Below are positions 33,901-45,900 of a stretch of DNA of 64,000 nucleotides, in pieces; positions within the stretch are counted from its first letter, which is position 1; the number at the start of each line of letters is the position of its first letter. This stretch comes from Ridgeia piscesae. Taxonomy: Eukaryota; Annelida; Polychaeta; Sabellida; Siboglinidae. A model generated the notes under the pieces. That model did not search any database and was not told the origin of the DNA. It saw only the letters and a program-made list of their open reading frames with translations. The stretch spans positions 17,501 through 81,500 of the forward strand of contig JAODUO010000956.1 of NCBI GenBank assembly GCA_025642075.2. Reading direction: 5' to 3'. The translations under genes were made by a program, and so were the position numbers.

Positions 33901-36900
33901 TCCATACCCTGCTCAGTCCCCCCATAACAAGGTAAACCTTCCATACCGCTCAGTCCCCCATAACAAGGTAGACCTTCCATACCCTGCTCAGTCACCCCCC
34001 GCACCAAGGTAGGCCTTCCATACCCTGCTCAGTCACCCCCATAACAAGGTAGCCTTCCATACCCTGCTCAGTCGCCCCCACAACAAGGTAGACCTTCCAT
34101 ACCCTGCTCAGTCGCCCCCACAACAAGGTAACCTTCCATACCTGCTCAGTCGCCCCCACAACAAGGTAGACCTTCCATACCCTGCTCAGTCGCCCCCACA
34201 ACAAGGTAAACCTTCCATACCCTGCTCTGTCGCCCCCACAACAAGGTAGACCTTCCATACCTGCTCAGTCCCCCCCAACAAGGTAGCCTTCCATACCTGC
34301 TCAGTCCCCCCAAACAAGGTAACCTTCCATACCCTGCTCGTCGCCCCACAACAAGGTAACCTTCCATACCCTGCTCAGTCGCCCCCACAACAAGGTAACC
34401 TTCCATACCCTGCTCAGTCGCCCCCACAACAAGGTAAACCTTCCATACCCTGCTCAGTCGCCCCCACAACAAGGTAAACCTTCCATACCCTGCTCAGTCG
34501 CCCCCACAACAAGGTAGACCTTCCATACGCTGCTCAGTCGCCCCCACAACAAGGTAGACCTTCCATACCATGCTCAGTCGCCCCCACAACAAGGTAAACC
34601 TTCCATACCCTGCTCAGTCGCCCCCACAACAAGGTAAACCTTCTATACCCTGCTCAGTCGCCCCCACAACAAGGTAGACCTTCCATACGCTGCTCAGTCG
34701 CCCCCACAACAAGGTAAACCTTCCATACCCTGCTCAGTCGCCCCCACAACAAGGTAGGCCTTCCGTACACTGCTCAGTCGCCCCCACAACAAGGTAAACC
34801 TTCTATACCATGCTCAGTCGCCCCCACAACAAGGTAGGCCTTCCATACCCTGCTCAGTCGCCCCCACAACAAGGTAGGCCTTCCGTACCCTGCTCAGTCG
34901 CCCCCACAACAAGGTAAACCTTCTATACCATGCTCAGTCGCCCCCACAACAAGGTAGGCCTTCCATACCCTGCTCAGTCGCCCCCACAACAAGGTAGGCC
35001 TTCCGTACACTGCTCAGTCGCCCCCACAACAAGGTGTCCTATTTAATCACCTTCACAACAAGATAGACCTTTCATACCTTACTCAGTCACCCTTGCAGCA
35101 AGGTAGGCACACTATTCCCTATCCCTTCTTCAAATAAACATTCCAAGTCAAATATCTATCTCATGATGTATTGTCTCGTGTCTGTCTCCAGTATATGGGC
35201 TATTATTGTTATGAAAAAGTGCTCCCGTGAATGAATTCATACATGTTAAGTCTCCCGCATTCAGCGGGAGACTCCCGCAATTACAGGAAATCTCCCGATT
35301 TCCCGCGCGGGAGAAACAATCTCCCGCAATTGACAAATGACTGAACATTAAAAACAGTCTAATAAATACCTGAGTACAAGACCTACACCTTGCCTGTCGC
35401 TGACATTGTTTATCAGCTTTATAGAAATGCCGCGAGCCGCTTCGATACCATATTATCGCCCACTGCGTACATTCCAGTCTTGTAGAACAAATTGCAATCC
35501 GTTTACATCTATACAAATAATGTCCATCCATACATCTACATTACATGTGCATGTTTGTAAATGTATGTACCTTTGCTAAGCGCTTTATTATTTGAGTACA
35601 TTTGATATGTAAATGAAAAAACATCCTTAACAGACGAAAACATGCTTATTTAAATATCTCCAGTCGGACCTGTGTCACCATGGCTCAGTCCAGCTCATGA
35701 AAATGAATTCCATATTCAAGTTTTACATGTAAAGATTATGTTAGTTGTGTAACAAAATATCATGTAGATGCTGCTGCTTTTCATGCAAGGGATTCTTTGC
35801 AACCTATGATACATATCAGAAGATGAACAAATATGCCAATGTTAGGCCTATACCTAGAACACAAGAAGTAAATTACTGAACATTATACTATTTATTGTTC
35901 TATCACCAAGGCTAAGCCTTCTTTTTAATTCACGAGGGCCAAACAGCAACACATCATTTTTTATATGAGATTACCAGAGAATTTATTATATTTGTGGTAT
36001 TATATAGTGATAATAAAACATATATGTTAATATTGAATATTGTTCATGGCTCCAAGAATGGTTTTGCTCCAGAGTAAGTTAATTCATATAACAATATCTA
36101 TGTCAATATCTTAATCAGTGGAATTTATTCCTTTTTGTATTATATTCTTTGCATTTATGGTTAAAAACCTAATTTACATATAATAGCCCCATTTTCCAAG
36201 AGCCTCCGATTTACGTATAAAATACCGTTTTCCCCCGACACCCTCCGATTTACGTATAAATCTCCCACATTGGCATTTCCAAAACTTAACATGTATGTGA
36301 ATTATATTTCTGTTTGAAGGACGCATCAGAATGGTTGGGGCCGATACTGGCCGACACAATGAGACATGTCTTACAGCGCGCCCTACTGGAGGAAAAGAAG
36401 GAGATCACGGACATTATTGTAAAGGTACGTTTTAGACTGAGTTGTTACTGGTTAGTCTTAACACTTTTCAATTTAGATATTCACAATTTTAATGGAAAAT
36501 TAATACTTTTTGTTTCAGCTTTTAGTTAAACGTACACAGCCAAATTGAATACCAAACTCCAGGAAATAGACACTTTCATCTATGCAAAGGATATATTTAC
36601 ATGCACTACTTCATCTTTTTAACTGTGCTTACCATTCTGAGCACCCTGACATAGTCATATGTCTGTTGAAGACTTTACTATTGCACTTGCATACTAATTT
36701 TGAAATGTTGCCCAAATCACTTGTTTTAATTTAGCTGCAGTAAAACTTTGTAAATATTCTACCTGTTGCACAGTAATGACATGTTTTGCCACCAGGTGTG
36801 GCGGAGTATCCTGGCTTGTTGCTCGGGGCAACAACTTGTCATCGTGACTGCGCCTTATCTTGGTATCTGGCTCTGTCTCATGATGCAACCCTCAAAGATA

Positions 36901-39900
36901 CCCTTCGACCCTAAAATGCTCATCCATGCACATCACCAGCCTAAGGTGAGACACTTTTCTGTTGACCTACAGAAGACCATTTCACAAAGATAAAGAGCTC
37001 TTAAGGGAAATTCACCCTTAAACAAAATATGTTGTTAAAGTTAATGATTGTGTTCAAAATGCAAATATCCACTGCCATATTACGGAGGACACTATTTCCA
37101 TGACACCAGTGACGATGTCCCACTGGCGTGTCAAGGTGTTGACAGTTTCAGATATTCAAGACCACTGTTAAGGATCAAACCTGATTTTAAAGTGCAAAAT
37201 TAGGTTTAAGAGCTTGTAACAACGTTAGTGAAATGGGCCCCAGATGTCTTAATTCACCAGATGTGAGGAGTTTGTGATTTTATGTATAAAAAAATTGTAA
37301 ATTACAAATAATAGAAATAGAGTACATTAGCTTAAGACTTAACCCGAACCGTCACTGTCATAGGGGCCAGTAAAATAACTGTTCACCTAAATTATATTAA
37401 TGTGATATCTTTACATCAAATAATCATATTAAAAGAAATGCCTGTCAATGAAACTACCCAAAACCAGAACTGCAGTTGTGACCTGTCCAGTTTGAAATTG
37501 TGGAATTAGTTACCATTTGAAATCCAAAACAGCTGTTCTGTCCGAATGTTCAAGATTAACCCTCCACAAATATGTGAGTGCTAAACTACCTTTTAATGTC
37601 CAGTGTTCTTATCTGTTTCATGTATGTTGTAATTATTTTATTTGTATTTTATTTATGAATTTATTTATTGTCATCCTGTTTAACTGGTCCTTTGTAAATA
37701 TATCATCGCATGTTGTATGATTGTTGTAAATGATGTGAATGGCTCGGCCATTGAACATAATGAAAACTGACTATGTCAGAGAGTGAAAATAAAATGAACA
37801 ATCAATAAAAAGAAGTATGGCATGCAGAAGGAGGGCGGGTGACCATGTTGTTGTGTTTGCGCTTGCAGAAGGAGGGCAGGTGACCATGTTGTTGTGTGTG
37901 TGTGCAGAAGGAGGGCGGGTGACCATGTTGTTGTGTGTGTGCAGGAGGGCGGGTGACCATGTTGTTGTGTTTGCGTGTATAGAAGGAGGACTGGTGACCA
38001 TGTTGTGTGTGTGTGTGTGCAGAAGGAGGGCGGGTGACCATGTAGTTGTGTGTGTCCAGGAGGGCGGGTGACCATGTTGTTGTGTTTGCGTGTGCAGAAG
38101 GAGGGCGGGTGACCATGTTGTTGTGTGTGTGTGTGGAGAAGGAGGGCATGTGACCATGTTGTTGTGTGTGTGCAGAAGGAGGGCGGGTGACCATGTTGTT
38201 GTGTGTGTGTGCAGAAGGAGGGCGGGTGACCATGTTGTTGTGTGTGTGTGCAGAAGGAGGGCAGGTGACCATGTTGTTGTGTTTGCATGTGCAGAAGGAG
38301 GCGGGTGACCATGTTGTTGTGTGTGTGCAGAAGGAGGGCAGGTGACCATGTTGTGTGTGTGCAGAAGGAGGCGGGTGACCATGTTGTTGTGTGTGTGTGC
38401 AGAAGGAGGGCAGGTGACCATGTTGTTGTGTTTGCATGTGCAGAAGGAGGCGGGTGACCATGTTGTTGTGTGTGTGCAGAAGGAGGGCAGGTGACCATTT
38501 TTGTGTGTGTGTGCAGAAGGAGGGCAGGTGACCATGTTGTTGTGTGTGTGCAGAAGGAGGGCGGGTGACCATGTTGTTGTGTTTGCATGTGCAGAAGGAG
38601 GGCGGGTGACCATGTTGTTTGTGTGTGCAGAAGGAGGGCGGGTGACCATGTTGTTGTGTGTGTGTGCAGAAGGAGGGCGGGTGACCATGTTGTTGTGTTT
38701 GCATGTACAGAAGGAGGGCGGGTGACCATGTTGTTGTGTTTGCATGTGCAGAAGGAGGGCGGGTGACCATGTTGTGTTTGCATGTGCAGAAGGAGGGCGG
38801 GTAACCATGTTGTGTTTCGTGTGCAGCAGCTGACTCCGTCCCGTGTGCGTCACACCAATGCAGCCGACCCACCAAGTCAGGAGACTCTGTGCTACATCAG
38901 TGGCTCCAAGTCAGGGGCAGACTCCAAGGACCAGGGTGATCTCACTGTGGTCAGGGCACGTGTCATTGCTGCCAGGTAAACAGTCTCCTCTGTCTTGGAC
39001 TGTCGCTAGGATCAATCACAGTCATGTTTCAGTTATGGTACAATAGCTGGAAACCCAGCAATGCTTGGGCAAAAAAGGCAGTCACCACCTGAGGTCTCAT
39101 CCTGACTGCCCTGAAACCATGTACTAGCAGAGTTAAATGTTTCTGAAGAAAAGGCTGTCTCTTGTAAATTGCGCATTTTGGTTGTTGGTTTTTGGGCATG
39201 TAACAAAAGGATGTGTGGGTCCACCATGTTGGGTTGTTTTGCATGGCAAAGGAAAAAGGGCCAGGGGGGACCATGTTTTGTTGTTTGAGATGGGGCAAAG
39301 GGAAAAAGGGCGGGTAACTTGGGGTTGTGTTTCGTGTCCCCACCCCGGGGGGGGGCTAAAACCCTTCCGCCCCCCCGTGTTTCCCCCGTCCCCACCCCAA
39401 ACTGCAGCCGACCCCCAAGTCAGGAGACTCTGTGCTACATCAGTGGCTTCAAGTCAGGGGCAGACTCCAAGGAACCAGGGGGGATCTTCCCCTGGGGGGT
39501 GGGGTAAACCCGTGTTCATTGCTGCCAGGTAAAAAATTTTCTTCCTCTGTTCTTGGGAGGTGGTCGCTAGGATAAATTCACAGTCATGGTTTCAATTATG
39601 GTATTAATAGCTGGAAACCCAGCAATGCGGGGGGGGCAAAAAAGGTGGGTCACCACCGGGAGGTAGTCTTTCCCTGCTGCAGGTGGTAACCATGCTAGCA
39701 GGGGGTTTAAATGCTGAAGGGGGAAAACTGCGGGGTCTCTTTAAATTGCGTTACATTCTTTTGGTATGTCTTAAGAGTTACTTTAAAATGGGATATGTCT
39801 TTAAATGCAACAAAATGTTGGATTATTGTGGGGGAATTTTCCCCCATACATTAAATATGGAACCCTTTCCACGCGGGGTTCATACACACCTGGACAAATT

Positions 39901-42900
39901 TGGAAAAAGGGGGTCTTAAATGCTATGGAACCACTCGGATGGGCTCACTACATCGCATGGAAACAATTTAGGTCCAATACATGGTAAAACTGCTAGGGGG
40001 ATGTGGATCAAAAAGGGGGGAAACCCCTGCTGGATTTTAAAATTATGGGTTTTAAATGCTGATGTATGTCTTTAAACCCCTTGGGGGTGGTCTTACCCCT
40101 GCTGGCTTACTCGGGGGTGCTCCAGACTGCGGGCGGAGGTCATTACATGGGGGTGGCTTACAAAGGGGGTGGCCGGCCTGTGGCTCTGACTCCCCCCTTG
40201 ATGCCATCACTAACATGCTCGTCTACCATCTCGCCTCAAAGGCTGCCGTCCAGCGCTACGCCGTCGCCCTCATCATTACTCACTGCGACACACTGCTGGA
40301 GGTAGGTCATTACACACTGCTGGAGGTAGGTCATTACATACTGCTGGAGGTAGGTCATTACACACTGCTGGAGGTAGGTCATTACACACTGCTGGAGGTA
40401 GGTCATTACACACTGCTGGAGGTAGGTCATTACACACTGCTGGAGGTAGGTCATTACACACTGCTGGAGGTAGGTCATTACACACTGCTGGAGGTAGGTC
40501 ATTACATACTGCTGGAGGTAGGTCATTACACACTGCTGGAGGTAGGTCATTACACACTGCTGGAGGTAGGTCATTACACACTGCTGCAGGTAGGTCATTA
40601 CACACTGCTGGAGGTATGTCATTACACACTGCTGGAGGTAGGTCATTACACACTGCTGGAGGTAGGTCATTACATACTGCTGGAGGTAGGTCATTACACA
40701 CTGCTGGAGGTAGGTCATTACACACTGCTGGAGGTAGGTCATTACACACTGCTGGAGGTAGGTCATTACACACTGCTGGAGGTAGGTCATTACATACTGC
40801 TGGAGGTAGGTCATTACACACTGCTGGAGGTAGGTCATTACACACCGCTGGAGGTAGGTCATTACACACCGCTGCAGGTAGGTCATTACACACCGCTGCA
40901 GGTAGGTCATTACACACTGCTGGAGGTAGGTCATTACACACTGCTGGAGGTAGGTCATTACACACTGATGGAGGTAGGTCATTACACACTGCTGGAGGTA
41001 GGTCATTACACACTTCTGCAGGTAGGTCATTACACACTGCTGCAGGTAGGTCATTACACACTGCTGCAGGTAGGTCATTACACACCACTGGAGGTAGGGT
41101 CACTTACACACCACTGGAGGTAGGTCCTTACACACCACTGGAGGTAGGTCCTTACACACCACTGGAGGTAGGTCATTACACACCACTGGAGGTAGGTCCT
41201 TACACACCACTGGAGGTAGGTCACTGACTGCTCATGTAGGTCACTACACAGCTTGCGTGTTGTAATATGTTGTCTACCATAGACAGATTGCGTGTTGTAA
41301 TATGTTGTCTACCATAGACGGATAGACAGCTTGCGTGTTGTAATATGTTGTCTACCATAGACTGATAGCAGAGATGGAGTAATCGTACTCGTGTACTTGT
41401 ACTCGTACTTGAGTACGAGTACTTTTTGAGTACTCGTACTCGAGTACGAAGGAAAGTAATCGTACTCGTACTCGAGTACATTACCAAAGTAATCGTACTC
41501 ACGATTACTTTTCACGATTACATTTTTTTCATATGAACAGTTGCAAGCAAAATATATTAGACAGGTAAAATGGCAATATTAGAAGTAATCTAATAAATGT
41601 AATTATAATCAAGGTATTCATTTTCTATTACTGTTGAGCATTTCAGTTAAATAAATATTCAGTCAGATTTCTCTAATTAATACCTTCTCTTCCCAGAGAA
41701 GCAACATCTCCTCACCCTCCTGCTTAGTACAAAGTACAAGTTATATTGTGAGAGTCCCTGGGAAGCACTGCAGGAGATAAGCATCCCCTAACATCTTTCT
41801 TTGTAATTTTAGAAGCCAGGCCACAGCCCCACCTGTACTGTTTGCTCTGTCAGTATGGTGTGAATGACTGGTCATATTTCCAACATCCAGAATCCTGACT
41901 GGGTCTGGGCAGTTAGCTGCTAAATCCCTGTCTATTATGTTTAATTAAGTGCAAACTGTAAACCTGTCTAAATCCACAACCATTCTGTGTTTGTCCCATC
42001 CAGACATGGGGTCAAATACATTGAAATGTATTTAAATACAAATATTCTTTAGGGATTACAAATACTTTTTAAATATAAATGTATTTAAATATGAATACAT
42101 TGAAAAGTATTTCAAATACTTGTTCATATATTTTTCAAATACTTTTCATTTTATATTACTATGTAGGTAAAAGAAAAGCAACACATATTGAGACATCTAG
42201 TTTATAGGCATAATTACTGTTTTGCTCATATGATGACAGGCAGACCAGTGCTAGGGAGTATTGTTATTGCTAACTGCATCACAGTGACAACTGACTGAAA
42301 GAGGTAAAGGCCAAAATATATTGTTTGTATGTTAAGCCAGGAGGTCCATAATAATATAAAGCCTATGTTGCCCTCAGAAGAGACACTGTTAATCATTGCT
42401 ACCATGTTGTGAGGAAGGCTCAACTTCAAAGTCAGCCAGGAAACCACAAAAACCTGGTGCCAAATTGAAGCCTGACTAAAGAACAAAAGGGGATATTGAC
42501 TGTTAGGTCCATCCTCTGGCTCTGAGCAAACACAAGTTGTGGTCACTGCAGGGCCAGGGGGAAGCCTGCTGTTAAGTGTCTTCATCAGTAATTAGCACTG
42601 TTGGGTGAAGTTGCAGTGCATTAAGGTAATCAGTTTGGCAGGCATTACATGTGACAGTGAAAAAGAAATGTTGATACTGACAATGTATTTCAAAAAAATA
42701 TTTGAACAAGTCAAATACTTTGGAAAGTATTTAAATACAAATACTTTTAATTCCTAAACATCAAATGCAAATACTTTAAAAAGTATTTAAATACTTTCAA
42801 ATTCAAATGTATTTGACCCCATGTCTGGACCCATCTGATATACTACTCTTTTGAATATGCCCCCCTGGTTTTGAAGTGTTGTTATTGTAATGTATTTGAT

Positions 42901-45900
42901 CATGTGTATTTGAAATTTTTAAATGCCTCCTATTTGTATTTGATTCAGAAACCATAAATTAAATTATTAATCCAGCATTAAATGATTCATCCAATACCTG
43001 AGAAAGTCGTCTAATTATTAATAACAATAATACCTGGATAGTGGATAGCAGTAATCAGTTAGAACATTAGTGACACAACAACAGAACAAGAATGACACCT
43101 AGGGATTCCATGAAAGTTACCTTTATGTTAGAAACAGGATATTCATTAAAGTAATCATGAAAGTAATCATGCTTACATTCTAAAGTAATCGTACTCGTAC
43201 TCGAGTATATTGTAAAGTAATCGTACTCGTACTCGAGTACATTTGTTTTCTGAGTACTCGTACTCCTCGTGCATGTTCAAAGTAATCGTACTCGTACTCG
43301 AGTACATTTGTATTGTACTCACTCCATCTCTGACTGATAGACAGCTTGCGTGTTGTAATATGTTGTCTACCATAGACTGATAAACAGCTTGCATGTTGTA
43401 ATATGTTGTCTGGCTGATAGACAGCTTGCGTGTTGCAGCCTGACGTGTGTCCCCCAGTGCTCCTGGCCAAGTTATGTGAGTGTCTAACTGATGGACTGTA
43501 CTACGATGAGATCGCTCTGTCCTTCACCCGCCTACAGACCCAGTGTCACGACTTCATCAGGACTCTACGACTCACTGACACCTACCCACACGGGTCAGTG
43601 CACAAGTCTCCTCTCTGTCTGTCTCCCTGTTTGTCTTCCTGTCTGTCTGTCTCTCTCATTCACACAAGTGTGTGTTGACACTGGAGTGTGTTACAGATGT
43701 GTGTTCATATGAGTGTGTTGACACTGGAGTGTGTTATAAATGCGTGTTGACACTGGAGTGTTACAGATGTGTGTTGACACTGGAGTGTGTTACAGATGTG
43801 TGTTGACACTGGAGTGTATTACGGGTGTGTGTTGACACTGGAGTGTGTTACAAATGTATGTTGACACTGGAGTGTGTTACAGATGTGTGTTGACACTGGA
43901 GTGTGTTACAGATGTTTGTTGACACTGGAGTGTGTTACAGATGTGTGTTGACACTGGAGTGTGTTACAGATGTGTGTTGACACTGGAGTGTGTTACAGAT
44001 GTGTGTTGACACTGGAGTGTGTTACAGATGTGTGTTGACACTGGAGTGTGTTACAGATGTGTGTTGACACTGGAGTGTGTTACAGATGTGTGTTGACACT
44101 GGAGTGTGTTACAGATGTGTGTTGACACTGGAGTGTGTTACAGATGTGTGTTGACACTGGAGCAGGCCCAGGCATTGTGTACATCAGTATACAATGAAGT
44201 CCGCCAGCAACTTCCGCAGTCGCAGTGGTCTGAGTGCGATGACCGGCGCCAACAACTGCTTGACCTGGTCAATCAGACCAGCAGTGAGCAGCTCGTCCTA
44301 CAGAACAGGTGTGTGTCGTCTCACTGTCAGATGTCCTGCCGTCTAATGCTGACCATCTCCATCATCATCTCAATCGTCATCATTATGGGGAAATGTATAG
44401 ACAACACACATGATCTATTGAGATTCTATTAAAGCGACCTTTGTCAGTTATAAAACAAAATTGTCAAATATCTCACAAAAGTGTTGGTTATACATAGATG
44501 CAGGAACTGTTGAACTCCTGATAGGTCAGTGGTTTCCCTTTGTTCTGTGGAAGTACTTGTCATTAATTTAGTGAAATATTCAGACTAGTTAGTCGACCGT
44601 GTTGTCACTGGCCTGTGCTGTCTTGCAGAGTGCAGTCCTGTATAGCTGGCGTGCTGATACGACTCAAGAAGTTACCACCGACGATGAATCCAGTGGTGCG
44701 GCCACTGATGGATGCAGTGAAGAAGGAGACGAATGTGGAACTACAGGTGAAGCAACTTCCTCTATAACATGACTAGGGCATATTTCTCTTTCCTCCACGA
44801 ATTCACATCACATACCCAAAACAATTAATGGCTATTTTTTGTTTGATTTGTTTTGGGATTATTTAGATGGTGTCTGTGGGTTGTTGTTGTAGTGGTTTGT
44901 GCCCAGCATTTGTACTATGCATTGTCATAGTTGTGGTCTGTCCCCAGAGTAACTGGGTTATCATTGTTGTGGTCTGTCCCCAGAGTAACTGTGGGTTATT
45001 GTTATTGTGGTCTGTCCCCAGACACTGGCTGCTGAGAACCTTGCGAGGCTTATCACGCTGTGTTCGTCCCGTACTCCGTGTCCCAACCCGAAGGTGATCC
45101 GCAACCTGTGCTCTATGCTGTGTGCCGACCCTCACACCACCCCCTTGGTGGGCACGCCAGTCACCACCGATCCAACTATCATCCCCGCCGGGGCAAACTC
45201 AGGTGAGCCTACATAATTTGTTTCTCTGAATGGAAGAGTCTGGATTGGTTAGGTGGGTAGATAACACCATTGATTTCCCCATGGGCGGCCATTTATATTT
45301 CTTTGATTTATGGCTAAGTCTTATGAAGCTATGGTATTGATAATTTCGGACATTAATTAGCCCTACATTCATACATGTCATGTATAAAATTTCTAAGCTG
45401 ACACCTCTGGGCCAACGTATGCCTGTATGCATATGCGTCTGTCTGACAAATGTAATTATTTCGCAGCTATGATACTATGCTATATAGAAATAAATTTTTT
45501 ACTCAATTAGTCCTAAATTCAGTGGTTCCATACATTTACACAAACAGCACAATGCAGTATTGAATATATTGTTTTTGGCTCCAAGAATGGTTTATTGTAT
45601 GTTTATTATGCTCTAAAGTAAGTTAAATCATACATAGAATAAGCACAATGCAGGTCTTTTAAGCAGGACATCAACTTGGTGATATATCCCCAGGTCCCAC
45701 TAACAAAACACCTGGCAACTGGATTAGGAGAATGTTGCAAACCACCATGTTAGACCATATTCACATTTTTCGATGTGGAAATGTTTTTGTCCTGAGTTTA
45801 TGACAAGTGGCCTTTCTTGGATTACCAGGGACAGCCCCAATGGCGGTATCTACATTTGCATGTGCAGCTTGTCATTATTTCAGTGCATACAACTATTTTG

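Noticed and set aside
37771..38875. Three - strand ORFs of 335-360 codons rich in [11 protein letters not shown]
   Set aside because: Minisatellite in intron 15 of BTAF1, opposite strand, no unique sequence.
39370..39528. A duplicated, alternative exon 16
   Set aside because: The copy has lost its acceptor and frame, and the surrounding G/C runs point to assembly error.
40236..41103. - strand ORFs MTYLQQCV and NDLPPAVC
   Set aside because: Shadow frames of the 24-bp exon 17 array.
42226..42585. 119-codon - strand ORF inside the hAT-like elements as a transposase
   Set aside because: It has no hAT dimerisation motif or DDE pattern and lies wholly in the inner non-autonomous element.
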